DNA of 64,000 nucleotides, taken from Bin87 sp026710825. GTDB taxonomy: Bacteria > Chloroflexota > Dehalococcoidia > Lucifugimonadales > UBA3495. Location of the stretch: positions 3,534,001-3,598,000 of the forward strand of contig OZ247427.1 in the NCBI GenBank assembly GCA_965232815.1. The letters are read 5' to 3'. Below the pieces are notes generated by a model. It did not search any database. It saw only the letters and a program-made list of their open reading frames with translations, and was not told where the DNA came from. Below are positions 34,969-43,988 of this stretch, one piece after another. Positions within the stretch are counted from its first letter, which is position 1. Each line of letters starts with the position of its first letter. The position numbers and the translations under genes are program-made.

Positions 34969-36705
34969 CTACTCGCTCAGTCCAACTCTGTGGTTGAAGA
35001 AATAGTGGGAGGTCGGGTGGGCCTCGAAATCGGTGACCCGGTCACTGACGCCGTAAACCATATTCACATGCGCCACCGGCAAGAATGCGGTTTCTTCCGT
35101 GACCACCGCCAGAGCCTCGCAGGCTATCTCCTTTCGACCCCCCAGGTCGGCCACGGATGTGGAGGGGGTGATTATGTCCACCAGGCGGGAGGGGTCGTAG
35201 TGCCCATAATTGTTGGTCCCGCTGCCGCTGGCGTCGCCCCTCAACCCGGCGAACTTGCTGATGTTGAACACCGGGTCTCCCCCGCCTTGCACGACAGTGT
35301 TGTACCAGCCGAAGAGATCCCATGCCGGCTCCTTGACCACCGACCATTCTGTTATGAGCACCTCGACCTTGATGCCCACATCAGCGAGCATGGCCTGGGC
35401 CGTCTCGGCCATAATGGGCAGCTGGAACCGCTCGGGGTAGCCGCCGATGACTATCTCCAGAGGTTGACCTTCCTTGTCCAGGATCCCATCGCCGTCGCTG
35501 TCGGTGTAGCCGGCCTGCGCCAGCAAATTTCGCGCCACGTCAGGATCGTAACCCGGCGCGTTCACCCCGGGACACGCCACCAGCTCTTCCGGAAGCAGGA
35601 GCTCAGCGAAGGACCCGGATCCGGGAGGAGCGACCAAACCGGCGATGCTCTCCCGGTCAATGGCGTGGGCCACCGCTCTGCGCACCAGCGGGTCGGCCAG
35701 GATGCCGCGCTCGAAATTCACCCACCACAGGACCAGCGAGGTGCCGATCCCGGATGTCTCGGTATGTGTCCCCTGGTGGGCGTTGATCGCCTGGGCTCCA
35801 GCTGGTGATACGTTGACGGCAACGTCGATGTCCCCGGCTTGCAGGGCCAACTCCCGGCTGTTGGTGTCGGGAATGGCGACGTGCTCGATGCCGGCCAGCG
35901 GGGGTCTTCCGCCCCAGTAGTCGTCATTGGCTACGCTGTTAAGATGTTTCTTTGGAGTGTACTCGGTGGGGATATACGGGCCGGTAAGGGCTCCGGCAAC
36001 GATGAAATTGCCCTCTCCGGCTGTGTCCGCCGCCGCCGCATCGGTGATGGCGAGGGCCGGCAAGATCAACAGGCCCGGCAGGGTAGGCTGCGGTACCGTC
36101 GTTGTGATGGTGATGGTTTGCGCGCCCTCGACCGTTATCGTGTCAACGGACAATGTATCTTGCGCCGCCGGCGACAATCGGATCGCCCGCTCCAGGGAAG
36201 CCTTCACCGCTTGCGCATCCATCACGTTCCCGTTGTGGAACTTGACGCCCTCCCTGATTCCTATCCTCCAGACCAGGGGGGCTACTTGTGTGGCCTCCGT
36301 CGCCAGCCACGGTTCGGGACTCAGGGTGGTTCCTGAGAGTCGGAACAAGGTCTCCGACATTGCCGATTGGGTGGCGACGTAGCCGCCCTCCACCGGATCC
36401 AGGGGGCTGTCCAGCCAGATGACGCCCGCTTTCAGCGTGGGCCGATCCCGAACGGCTGCAGCAGGCGGTTCGGCCTGTTGCTGCGTGGGGGATGATGACT
36501 CCACACGCTGAACCGGAATGGCGGTCGTAACCGCTTGCTGAGGAATGGCAGCCGCCGGGGCGGTTGCCTCGGGCGCGCTGCCAGCCGCCGGCGGGGCCGT
36601 CTCGCTGGTCGCGGCGGGAGACCCGCAGGCCACCGCCAACAGGAACATCAGGCCCAGGCCCAACGGCAATGCAATTCTTAAACTGTTCGACAGTATGTTA
36701 GGCAT
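34969..36705 (-). CDS. Extracellular solute-binding lipoprotein (NikA/DppA family), B12-riboswitch controlled
   Basis: 578 residues from the ATG with GGAGG six bases upstream. The lipoprotein signal ends at FLLAVAC (C27), followed by an Ala/Pro linker of about 75 residues. The SBP_bac_5 fold includes EPWLATEATQVAPLVWRIGI, REGVKFHNGNVMDAQAVKAS, ADPLVRRAVAHAIDRESIAG and AQAGYTDSDGDGILDKEG. The last resembles an EF-hand-like calcium loop (DSDGDGILD). Such proteins bind peptides, nickel or metal chelates outside the cell. A cobalamin riboswitch with terminator precedes it, pointing to cobalt, nickel or corrinoid uptake rather than peptides. Confidence 0.88.
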   Translation of the reverse strand: MPNILSNSLRIALPLGLGLMFLLAVACGSPAATSETAPPAAGSAPEATAPAAAIPQQAVTTAIPVQRVESSSPTQQQAEPPAAAVRDRPTLKAGVIWLDSPLDPVEGGYVATQSAMSETLFRLSGTTLSPEPWLATEATQVAPLVWRIGIREGVKFHNGNVMDAQAVKASLERAIRLSPAAQDTLSVDTITVEGAQTITITTTVPQPTLPGLLILPALAITDAAAADTAGEGNFIVAGALTGPYIPTEYTPKKHLNSVANDDYWGGRPPLAGIEHVAIPDTNSRELALQAGDIDVAVNVSPAGAQAINAHQGTHTETSGIGTSLVLWWVNFERGILADPLVRRAVAHAIDRESIAGLVAPPGSGSFAELLLPEELVACPGVNAPGYDPDVARNLLAQAGYTDSDGDGILDKEGQPLEIVIGGYPERFQLPIMAETAQAMLADVGIKVEVLITEWSVVKEPAWDLFGWYNTVVQGGGDPVFNISKFAGLRGDASGSGTNNYGHYDPSRLVDIITPSTSVADLGGRKEIACEALAVVTEETAFLPVAHVNMVYGVSDRVTDFEAHPTSHYFFNHRVGLSE

Positions 36706-36813
36706 CTTTGTCCTCCAGGACGTCCTTTGGCTAACCCGATGAACACCACCGCTCAAGCGAGTTCCAACTTCGCAGGATCAGCGGCGCGGGGAGGCTGCCC
36801 GAGTTAGGGCAGC

Positions 36814-36845
36814 AAAAAAACCCCGTCCGCACTGGGTGAACGGGG
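36814..36845 (-). terminator. Intrinsic terminator of the riboswitch leader
   Basis: On the minus strand CCCCGT (36845-36840) pairs with ACGGGG (36826-36821) and is followed by seven T residues. It lies between the B12 aptamer and the binding-protein gene, as expected for transcriptional attenuation. Confidence 0.8.
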
Positions 36846-36929
36846 CTCGTTTCCGGGCGTCCTGTTGGACTGTTGCGGATTCGCAACTTGCCAACAGGTC
36901 TGCTTCACTCGTTCCGCGAAGTGCAGCTA

Positions 36930-37130
36930 GAGTACCCCTGATGGCAGGCTTCCTGGCTGATGGCTTATAGCGACGCGTCTTCACCTTCCCATCCGCTGGG
37001 GCGGACAGTGGTTTTTCATCGACATCCTTTCGGGCAGGATGTCGCAAGAAGCGCGTCTCGCCAATTACAGTGGCGCGACCGCACCGGATTTTCACCGGAT
37101 TTCCTTTTGTCCCGGGCTGTCCGACCGAGT
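36930..37130 (-). promoter_or_regulatory. Cobalamin (B12) riboswitch
   Basis: Read on the minus strand, the leader contains GGTGAAAATCCGGTGCGG and CGCGCCACTGT (around 37067-37095), the conserved 5' core, then two variable helices including GACATCC/GGATGTC, and finally the B12 box AGCCAGGAAGCCTGCC at 36958-36943. These elements and their order are diagnostic. An intrinsic terminator follows 85 bp later, before the ABC binding-protein gene. High adenosylcobalamin is predicted to turn the operon off. Confidence 0.88.
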
Positions 37131-37352
37131 GCTAACTGGCGTCGGCAAAAGATCGGAGTGACGGGCCACCAAAAGGGGTTGGTTGGGATGTTCAGTTGTT
37201 AACGGTCATAAATTAGCACGACGATCTCAGGCAGTCAACCTTGCGGATCCAACACAAAGGCGTTGCTGAGCGGAGTGTGAGAGTGCGCGGCGGGGCCCAA
37301 CGCGCTGCGGTAGCGGTCGCACCTACACCATCCAGCCAAAGCGCTTCAACGT
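37131..37352. other. Upstream region of riboswitch, no gene
   Basis: No coding feature is supportable. The promoter of the riboswitch-controlled operon should lie near 37.15-37.25 kb on the minus strand, but no clear consensus was identified. Confidence 0.35.
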
Positions 37353-37985
37353 CACAATGACGTGAAAATCAGCAAAACAATTCCGGCTGCCAATATGGCG
37401 GCTGCAAGTGGCGGGCGCCGACCCGATTTGGCAACTGGCATACCGTCTACACCAGGCTGAACCGCTGGTCGAAGAATGGAGTGCTCGACCGGGTGTTTGA
37501 ACACCTGCAGCGGGAACAGATCGTGCGCATCAAGGTGGAAGCGGTGGCGTTGGACAGCACTATCGTCAAGGTGCATCCCGACGGTACGGACGCGCCCCAA
37601 AAGGCGGGCCTCAATCCATGGGCAAGTCCCGAGGCGGCTGGACCACCAAGATTCATACGGTTGCCGCGAATGCTCGAACTGCCACAACCTTCTCGCTCCC
37701 TCAGGGACAGGCCCATGATGCGCCGGAAGGGCGCAAGTTGCTGGCCCGTCTTGGACCGCAACCCCCGGGACAGCACCTGTTGATGGACCGCGCCTACGAA
37801 GGCAATTGGACGCGTCAACTGGCCCTGGACCTGGAGTTCGTGCCGGTGGTTCCGCCGTTGAGCACCCGTGTCCATCCATGGGTCTATGACCGGGAGATGT
37901 ACAAGCGACGGCATGAGATCGAGCGGCTATTCCGCAAGCTGAAGGGATTCCTCCGCATATTCTCCCGCTTCGAGAAGCTCGACTC
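37353..37985 (+). pseudogene. IS5-family (IS427-like) transposase, truncated
   Basis: Two overlapping frames encode NWHTVYTRLNRWSKNGVLDR and VALDSTIVKVHPDGTDA, then GKSRGGWTTKIHTVAANART, GQAHDAPEGRKLL, LLMDRAYEGNW and RRHEIERLFRKLKGFLRIFS. The motifs are those of IS5-type transposases, where the first DDE Asp lies in VALDST and the Glu in RRHEIERLFRKLK. In this subgroup the frames are normally joined by programmed frameshifting, here near a run of A residues at about 37.6 kb. The C-terminus breaks off after RFEKLD, so it is a dead copy. Confidence 0.75.
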
Positions 37986-37989
37986 ATCG

Positions 37990-38602
37990 ATGCCATACTG
38001 TAGTGTGAACAGCCCCTCGTCGAACCGATCCGATAGCCGCTTCAGGAACAGCATCGAGAAGATGTACGTCTTGTAGTCCGCTTAATCGATCTGGCCCCGC
38101 ATGATGTCGGCGGCCTGCCAGAGCAGGATTGCAGTTCCTGGCCGGTAAGTGGCATGGATCTCTCCCTGCAGTGCCCGGCCGGGCTGGAGTCCTGTCGTGC
38201 AAGCACGCGACTGGGAGTATTTCCAAGCTTCGGCCCATCGGTCAATCGTGCGCTGCCCCTCCAGAAATCGTGGGAACAAAGCGTCCGGGTATCCACAGTA
38301 CAACGCCGTGCATGTGCTGTCCCCCGGCCAATGCGGCGCGCAATTCACTCGCGAAGCTGGAACGGTGCCTCGACGACCTGACCCCACGACGTCTTCACCG
38401 TCGCCAGTTGCGACACCTGACTATCCGGACGAAACTGACATCTCACCGCTTGAAACTGGACGGTGGTGAATTAGTGCGCGATACCTTGATCGGCCGTCTT
38501 CAACGAGCCAAAGGCCAACGAGCCAGCACTCTGACCCGATTTTTGTGTCCCTGCAGAATCCCAAACTTTGTGCAAAGGACTGCGTACGCTGGGATCTGAT
38601 TG
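37990..38602. other. Accessory DNA with no recognisable gene
   Basis: A minus-strand open stretch (ALFPRFLEGQRTIDRWAEAW and TTGLQPGRALQGEIHA) may be a former coding region but matches no family I know. The segment separates the IS5 remnant from the tRNA-Phe flank. Confidence 0.35.
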
Positions 38603-38744
38603 GATCGGTTTTGGCCTAAAAAACGGCTTTGCCGCCATTAATGGCGGCAAAATGGCGGCATTTCTGCCGCCGCAACGCTTATTGATACCCCTTTCAAACG
38701 GGGACTAATGCCTATTGAGAAAATGGTGCCGAGGGGCGGATTCG
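38603..38744. repeat. tRNA-Phe 3' end and flank, right copy of the duplicated segment
   Basis: The 3' part of tRNA-Phe plus about 120 bp downstream is repeated at 21.69-21.81 kb. This copy includes a 20-bp insertion made of AATGGCGGCA-type units. Just beyond the tRNA, CCCC and GGGG (38688-38703) around TTTCAAAC form a short hairpin shared by both copies. Confidence 0.65.
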
Positions 38745-38800
38745 AACCACCGACACCGGCATTTTCAGTGCCGTGCTCTACCAGGCTGAGCTACCTCGGC
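38724..38800 (-). tRNA. tRNA-Phe (GAA)
   Basis: The minus strand folds as a complete cloverleaf: acceptor GCCGAGG/CCTCGGC, D-arm GCTC/GAGC, anticodon stem CGGCA/TGCCG with loop CTGAAAA (anticodon GAA), T-arm GGTGG-TTCGAAT-CCGCC, discriminator A and an encoded CCA. It is the intact partner of the partial copy at 21.8 kb and probably the integration target of the region to its left. Confidence 0.95.
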
Positions 38801-38944
38801 TTGAGGACTTTAATCATATGCACCAAGCCGTACAGTGTCAATCAAACCGTTGACCCGAGAACCGCCCAATCCGTCTTGCCACCGCCCCCGTGTTATCATC
38901 CGTGCATACAGTGCGGACCTATCAACGCCAACTCCGGATATAAC

Positions 38945-40552
38945 ATGGAAGTAATCGGCTCCAACCTGCGAACCGCGGATCCGGATTTCCTAGAGAACCA
39001 GCGCCGCATGGAGGCGATGGTCCGGGACCTCAAGGATCGTATGGCCCAGGTACGGGCCGGCGGCGGCGAGCGCGCGGTCGATTTGCACCGCAGTCGCGGC
39101 AAGATGCTCGCCCGCGAACGTATCGACCGGTTGGTTGATGCCAACACCCCGTTTGTCGAACTGAGCCCACTGGCCGCCTGGGACATGTACGACGGTGAGG
39201 AATCGTCGGCGGGAATCGCCACCGGTGTCGGCGTGGTGCATGGCAAAGAGGTCGTGGTGGTCGCCAACGACGCCACCGTCAAGGGCGGCACGTACTATCC
39301 CATCACCGTGAAGAAACACCTCCGCGCCCAGGAGATCGCCCTGGAGAACCACCTGCCCTGCATCTACCTGGTGGACTCCGGCGGCGCCTTCCTGCCGTTG
39401 CAGGCTGAGGTGTTCCCGGACCGCGAACACTTCGGGCGCATCTTCTACAACCAGGCCCAGATGTCGGCTCTAGGCATTCCCCAGGTGGCGGTCGTGATGG
39501 GCTCCTGCACCGCCGGCGGCGCGTACATTCCCGCCATGAGCGACGAGGTGGTGATGGTGCGCCAGCAGGGCACCATTTTCCTCGGCGGGCCGCCCCTGGT
39601 GCGGGCAGCCACTGGTGAAGAGGTGGACCCCGAAACCCTCGGCGGAACCGACGTGCATACTCGCATTTCCGGCGTTGCCGACCACCAGGCCGCCGATGAT
39701 GAGGACGCCCTGGCCATCACCCGCGACATTGTCGAAAACTTCGTGCGCCGGCGCGACCCGCCCTTCGAAGTATCTGCGCCCGAACCTCCGGCACACGACC
39801 CTGCCGAACTCTACGGCATCGTGTCGCCGGACAACCGTCGCCAATACGACGTCCGCGAGGTGATCGCCCGCATCGTCGATGGCAGTCGGTTCCACGAATT
39901 CAAGGCCGAATATGGCGGAACCCTCGTCTGCGGTTTTTCGCGCATCTGGGGGTATCCGGTCGGCGTGGTCGCCAACAACGGCGTCCTTTTTTCCGAAAGC
40001 GCGTTGAAAGGCACCCACTTTATCGAGCTGTGCAGCCAGCGCGGCATCCCCCTCCTGTTCCTCCAAAACATCACCGGTTTCATGGTCGGCAGCCAGTACG
40101 AGCAGGGCGGCATCGCCAAGGACGGGGCAAAAATGGTCATGGCCGTGTCCAACGCCTCCGTGCCCAAGTTCACCGTCATCGTCGGCAGTTCCTTCGGCGC
40201 GGGAAACTACGGGATGTGCGGACGCGCCTACCAGCCGCGGTTCCTGTGGACCTGGCCCAACGCACGTATCTCGGTCATGGGCGGGCAGCAGGCGGCAGAG
40301 GTCCTGCTGACCATCCGGCTGCAGCAACTGGAACGACAGGGACGCACCATGGAACAGGACGAGCGGGACGACCTCCAACGCCCCATCCTGGAGAAATACG
40401 AGACCGAAGGCGACCCCTACTACAGCACCGCCCGCCTGTGGGATGACGGCATCATCGACCCGTTGGACACCCGGGATGTGGTCGGTCTGGGCATCGCCGC
40501 TTCAATCAACGCACCGTTCCCGGATCAGAAGCACGGCGTGTTCCGGATGTAG
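38945..40552 (+). CDS. Acyl-CoA carboxylase, carboxyltransferase (beta) subunit
   Basis: 535 residues from the ATG at 38945; the frame is open further upstream but that part lies across the tRNA gene. The biotin-dependent carboxyltransferase fold is clear: RGKMLARERIDRLVD, TVKGGTYYPITVKKHLRAQE split, CIYLVDSGGAFLPLQAEVFP, GSCTAGGAYIPAMSDEVVMV, and the C-terminal FLQNITGFMVGSQYEQGGI and SFGAGNYGMCGRAYQPRF. This is the methylcrotonyl/propionyl-CoA carboxylase type. It carboxylates an acyl-CoA using biotin carboxylated by the enzyme encoded 1.2 kb downstream. A methylcrotonyl-CoA role in leucine breakdown is likely but not proven. Confidence 0.9.
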   Translation: MEVIGSNLRTADPDFLENQRRMEAMVRDLKDRMAQVRAGGGERAVDLHRSRGKMLARERIDRLVDANTPFVELSPLAAWDMYDGEESSAGIATGVGVVHGKEVVVVANDATVKGGTYYPITVKKHLRAQEIALENHLPCIYLVDSGGAFLPLQAEVFPDREHFGRIFYNQAQMSALGIPQVAVVMGSCTAGGAYIPAMSDEVVMVRQQGTIFLGGPPLVRAATGEEVDPETLGGTDVHTRISGVADHQAADDEDALAITRDIVENFVRRRDPPFEVSAPEPPAHDPAELYGIVSPDNRRQYDVREVIARIVDGSRFHEFKAEYGGTLVCGFSRIWGYPVGVVANNGVLFSESALKGTHFIELCSQRGIPLLFLQNITGFMVGSQYEQGGIAKDGAKMVMAVSNASVPKFTVIVGSSFGAGNYGMCGRAYQPRFLWTWPNARISVMGGQQAAEVLLTIRLQQLERQGRTMEQDERDDLQRPILEKYETEGDPYYSTARLWDDGIIDPLDTRDVVGLGIAASINAPFPDQKHGVFRM

Positions 40553-40597
40553 ATGCAGCATTCATACTGACTTTGACCCAACATATCGGATTTGCAA

Positions 40598-41773
40598 ATG
40601 TTAACCCGGCGATGGCTCTCCCTATTAGTTGTGACTGCGCTGACGGCTTGCGCAATCCTTGCCTGCGGAAGCGGCGATGACGTTGAGCAGCCCACCCCTT
40701 ATCGGATCGGCGTAATGGAATCTCTGACTGGCGTTGGCGAGACCTACGGCACGGTCGCCAGCCAGGCCAAGCAGATGGCCGCAGACGAGATTAACGCCGC
40801 CGGCGGCATCAACGGACGTCCGCTCCAGTTGGTCGTTGAGGACTCGCAATGCAGCGCCCAGGGCGCGGTCGCGGCCTACACCAAGCTGACCGACGTTGAC
40901 GGCGTGAAAATCATCCTGGGCACATCGTGCAGCAGCGCGATGCTCGGCGCCGCCCCGCTTGCAGAATCGGACGGCGTGATCCTCTTCTCGGGCCTCGCCA
41001 GCAACTCCGACATCGCCAAGGCCGGCGATTACATCTTCAGAACCCAGATCAGCGATATCCAGGTGGGCATCGACACCGGCAACCTGCTGTGGGCAGACGG
41101 GATACGCAGCCTCGCCACCATCACGGAATCCACTGACTACGCCGAGGGGGTCCGTCGAACCTCCGTGGCGCAGTTCGAAAAACGCGGCGGCGAGGTGGTG
41201 GCCGAGGAATATTACGCCTCCGACATCACCGACTTCCGTACCCAACTCAGCAAGCTTTTCGACGCCGATCCGGATGCGCTGCACCTGGCTCCGCAGTCCG
41301 AGTTCGCCGCCGGCACCATCATCAAGCAGGCCCGTGAACTGGGCTACTCTGGCCCTATCTACGCCGAGACGGTCTCGGTCGGCACCACCGCCCTGGAAAT
41401 AGCAGGCGACGACGCCGCTGGAGTGAAAGCCATCACCGCCGACCTGGACCCCGATAATGCGAAAGCTCAGGAGGTCCTGGGCAATTTTCGGGAGCGTTAC
41501 GACTACATCACCCTGCCGTGGCACCTTGGCTCAGCCTATGACGACGTGTATATCGCCGCCGAGTGCCTGAAAATGACCGGCGACGATCAGGACGCGGATG
41601 GTTTCCGAGACTGCATGTACGGCATCACCTGGAGCGGCGCCATCGGCAACAACTACAGCTTTGACGCCGACGGCGAGGTGGTCGGCCTGTCCAGGCTGGT
41701 GGTTGAGGTCCTGCCCCTCGCCGAGCAGGAAGGCGACCGGAAATACCGGGTATTGGGGCCGGCGCCCAAATAG
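40598..41773 (+). CDS. Amino-acid-type ABC substrate-binding lipoprotein (LivJ-like)
   Basis: 391 residues; the ATG at 40598 is preferred over a TTG two codons earlier. The lipoprotein signal is VVTALTACAILACGSG (lipid Cys probably the second). The type I periplasmic binding fold begins YRIGVMESLTGVGETYGT and AADEINAAGGINGRPLQLVV, and includes VKIILGTSCSSAMLGAAPLA and NKAQ-like linker. Members bind branched-chain amino acids, amides or short acids. It is placed between the two main acyl-CoA carboxylase genes, which suggests uptake of a substrate for that pathway. No permease or ATPase genes are nearby. Confidence 0.88.
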   Translation: MLTRRWLSLLVVTALTACAILACGSGDDVEQPTPYRIGVMESLTGVGETYGTVASQAKQMAADEINAAGGINGRPLQLVVEDSQCSAQGAVAAYTKLTDVDGVKIILGTSCSSAMLGAAPLAESDGVILFSGLASNSDIAKAGDYIFRTQISDIQVGIDTGNLLWADGIRSLATITESTDYAEGVRRTSVAQFEKRGGEVVAEEYYASDITDFRTQLSKLFDADPDALHLAPQSEFAAGTIIKQARELGYSGPIYAETVSVGTTALEIAGDDAAGVKAITADLDPDNAKAQEVLGNFRERYDYITLPWHLGSAYDDVYIAAECLKMTGDDQDADGFRDCMYGITWSGAIGNNYSFDADGEVVGLSRLVVEVLPLAEQEGDRKYRVLGPAPK

Positions 41774-41780
41774 CAGGCCT

Positions 41781-43283
41781 ATGTTCTCCAAAGTCCTGGT
41801 AGCCAATCGCGGCGAGATTGCGGTCCGGATCAACCAGACCCTCCGCGCCATGGGCATCTCACCCGTCGCCGTCTATTCCGACCCCGACGCCGGCGCTCCT
41901 CATGTGCGCACCGCTCGCGAAGCCGTGGCCCTGGGAGGTAACGCCGCCGAGGAGACCTACCTGGACATTCCCAGGTTGGTGCGGGCCGCCACCGACTCAG
42001 GCGCGGACGCCGTACACCCTGGTTATGGGTTTCTGTCGGAAAACCCGCAGTTCGCCCGGGCCTGCCTCGAAGCGGGCATCACCTTCATCGGTCCCACTCC
42101 GGAGAGCATGGCGGCCCTGGGAGACAAGCTGAGTTCCAAGGACATCGCCGTCGCCGCCGGTGTCCCGATCGTCCCCAGCACCCCGGTTTGTCAACCGAAC
42201 GATCCGACGGCCGCCGAGTTCGCCGACCAATGGGGTCTGCCAGTCATGGTCAAGGCCGCCGCCGGCGGTGGCGGTCGCGGCATGCGGCTCGTGTCCAGCC
42301 GCAACGACCTCGCCGCCGACATGGAGTTGGCCAGCCGGGAAGCCCGGGCAGCATTCGGCGACGGTCGCGTGTTCCTCGAACGATACATCTCCAACCCCCG
42401 CCACGTTGAGGTGCAGGTGCTGTCCGACTCGTCCGGCCACACCATCCATCTCGGCGAGCGCGAGTGCAGCATCCAGCGCCGCCACCAAAAGATAGTCGAG
42501 GAAACCCCATCGCCCGCCCTGACTCCGGAACTGCGCCAACGCATGGGCAGCGCCGCCGTCGCGGTCGCCCGTCAGGCTGGTTACTTGAATGCCGGAACGG
42601 TCGAATTCCTCCTCGATTCGCGCACCGGCGAGTTCTACTTCCTCGAGATGAACGCCCGTCTCCAGGTCGAGCACCCGGTAACCGAGGCCGTTCTCGGATT
42701 GGATCTGGTGGAGTGGCAACTCCGCATCGCCAACGGTGAGCCGCTGACCCTCCGGCAGGACGACGTGCAGCCCAGGGGCCATGCCATCGAGTGTCGCATC
42801 TACGCCGAGGATCCATACCGCGACTTCGTCCCGTCCACGGGCACGCTGCTGCGTTGGCAGCCGCCCAGCGGACCCGGTCTCCGTCTGGACAGCGGTGTCG
42901 TTCAGGGTCAGGACGTCTCAATCTACTACGACCCCATGCTCGCCAAGCTGATCGCCTGGGCGCCGCGGCGCGATCTTGCCCTCAGCAGAATGGAGGTTGC
43001 CTTGTCCCAGTTTCAGGTGCTGGGTGTGATCACCAACATCCCGCTCTTGCGCTCCATAATGCGGCACTCCCAGTTCGCGCACGGCGACTACGATACCGGG
43101 TTCCTGGAATGGAACCCCGCCGTTACGCATCCATCGCTGCCGGACGAAACCCGCCAGGTCGCCCGTGCCCTCGCCGCGTGGGCCGCCGCGCTGCCCGTCG
43201 ACCAATCCTCCCGGACGCCTGCCGGTGAAACTCCGGCCGGTCCCGGCCCGTGGCAATCTGCCGGCGCGCGGAGGCTCCCGTGA
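41781..43283 (+). CDS. Acyl-CoA carboxylase, biotin carboxylase subunit
   Basis: 500 residues beginning MFSKVLVANRGEIAVRI, the standard biotin carboxylase start, seven bases after the upstream stop. Other motifs: AVHPGYGFLSENPQFARACL split over the first domain, the ATP-grasp glycine loop KAAAGGGGRGMRLV, ECSIQRRHQKIVEE, and EMNARLQVEHPVTE with catalytic Glu and Arg. It carboxylates biotin from bicarbonate and ATP. Its stop overlaps the start of the biotin-carrier gene (GTGA), indicating coupled translation. The last 60 residues are Pro/Ala-rich and probably a tail. Confidence 0.92.
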   Translation: MFSKVLVANRGEIAVRINQTLRAMGISPVAVYSDPDAGAPHVRTAREAVALGGNAAEETYLDIPRLVRAATDSGADAVHPGYGFLSENPQFARACLEAGITFIGPTPESMAALGDKLSSKDIAVAAGVPIVPSTPVCQPNDPTAAEFADQWGLPVMVKAAAGGGGRGMRLVSSRNDLAADMELASREARAAFGDGRVFLERYISNPRHVEVQVLSDSSGHTIHLGERECSIQRRHQKIVEETPSPALTPELRQRMGSAAVAVARQAGYLNAGTVEFLLDSRTGEFYFLEMNARLQVEHPVTEAVLGLDLVEWQLRIANGEPLTLRQDDVQPRGHAIECRIYAEDPYRDFVPSTGTLLRWQPPSGPGLRLDSGVVQGQDVSIYYDPMLAKLIAWAPRRDLALSRMEVALSQFQVLGVITNIPLLRSIMRHSQFAHGDYDTGFLEWNPAVTHPSLPDETRQVARALAAWAAALPVDQSSRTPAGETPAGPGPWQSAGARRLP

Positions 43284-43831
43284 CCCAGAGCCAGGGCGAG
43301 ATGCAGGAGTTGTACCCGGTCGCCGGCGACGCATATCGCTACCGCGCCACCGCCGACGATCAGGCCTACACGTTCGTCCTAGATGGCGACGGGCCCGACA
43401 TATCCGAATCCGGAATCAACCTCAGCATAGAGCGCACCGGGTCCGGTGAGGGCCTGTGCCGAATCGATTCGGGCGAGACCCTCCCCTTCGCCTGGGCCTG
43501 GGTCGGTCCGGAGTTGCATCTGTGGCTGGACGGAAACCTGCATGTCTTCCGGCGCGCCGAGACTCGTCGGCGCGGCGGCCCCGGTGCCGCCGAGTCCACC
43601 GGGGACGTTCTCGCCCCTATGCCCGGCGCGGTCTTGGAAGTGCTGGTGAGCCCGGGCGAACGCGTAGAGCGAAACCAGACCGTCGTGCTCATGGAATCCA
43701 TGAAGATGGAACTGGTAATCACCGCTCCCCGCAACGGCGTGGTGCGCCGCGTGGCCGTCGAACCGGGCCAGCAGGTGGAACGCGGCATGCGCCTGCTCGA
43801 ACTGGCTCCGGAGAGCGAAGCGGTGTCATGA
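43280..43831 (+). CDS. Biotin carboxyl carrier protein of acyl-CoA carboxylase
   Basis: 183 residues from GTG, with GGAGG five bases upstream, overlapping the previous stop codon. The first 115 residues resemble the BT/linker region of the alpha subunit of propionyl- or methylcrotonyl-CoA carboxylase, which here is split from the biotin carboxylase. The C-terminal biotinyl domain has VLAPMPGAVLEVLVSPGERV and VLMESMKMELVI with biotinylated Lys in ESMKM, and ends GMRLLELAPE. In many bacteria these parts are one polypeptide, so this is a separated form. Confidence 0.9.
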   Translation: MTQSQGEMQELYPVAGDAYRYRATADDQAYTFVLDGDGPDISESGINLSIERTGSGEGLCRIDSGETLPFAWAWVGPELHLWLDGNLHVFRRAETRRRGGPGAAESTGDVLAPMPGAVLEVLVSPGERVERNQTVVLMESMKMELVITAPRNGVVRRVAVEPGQQVERGMRLLELAPESEAVS

Positions 43832-43871
43832 GCCAGGCAGCATCTTTCTGTAGTCCTGTTCTGCCTGGCTC
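43830..43871 (+). terminator. Hairpin after the acyl-CoA carboxylase operon
   Basis: Perfect 11-bp arms GAGCCAGGCAG (43830-43840) and CTGCCTGGCTC (43861-43871) directly overlap the stop codon of the biotin-carrier gene. No U-tract follows, so termination may be rho-assisted or the hairpin may stabilise the mRNA. Confidence 0.5.
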
Positions 43872-43988
43872 CCGCGCATAGACCCGCGCCGTCCGCCGTG
43901 GTAGATTACGTCCGGTTCAGGATCAGCGCGACCCTTGAATCGTTGAACCCACGACGCCAGCGATCGCTCCTTTGACCCGCGAGGACCC

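Noticed and set aside
36778..37095. 105-residue open frame over the riboswitch
   Set aside because: It overlaps the cobalamin aptamer and terminator and its composition follows the RNA, so it is not a gene.
38708..38944. Upstream extension of the carboxyltransferase gene
   Set aside because: The extension is translated through the tRNA-Phe gene and its flank; the family N-terminus begins at 38945.
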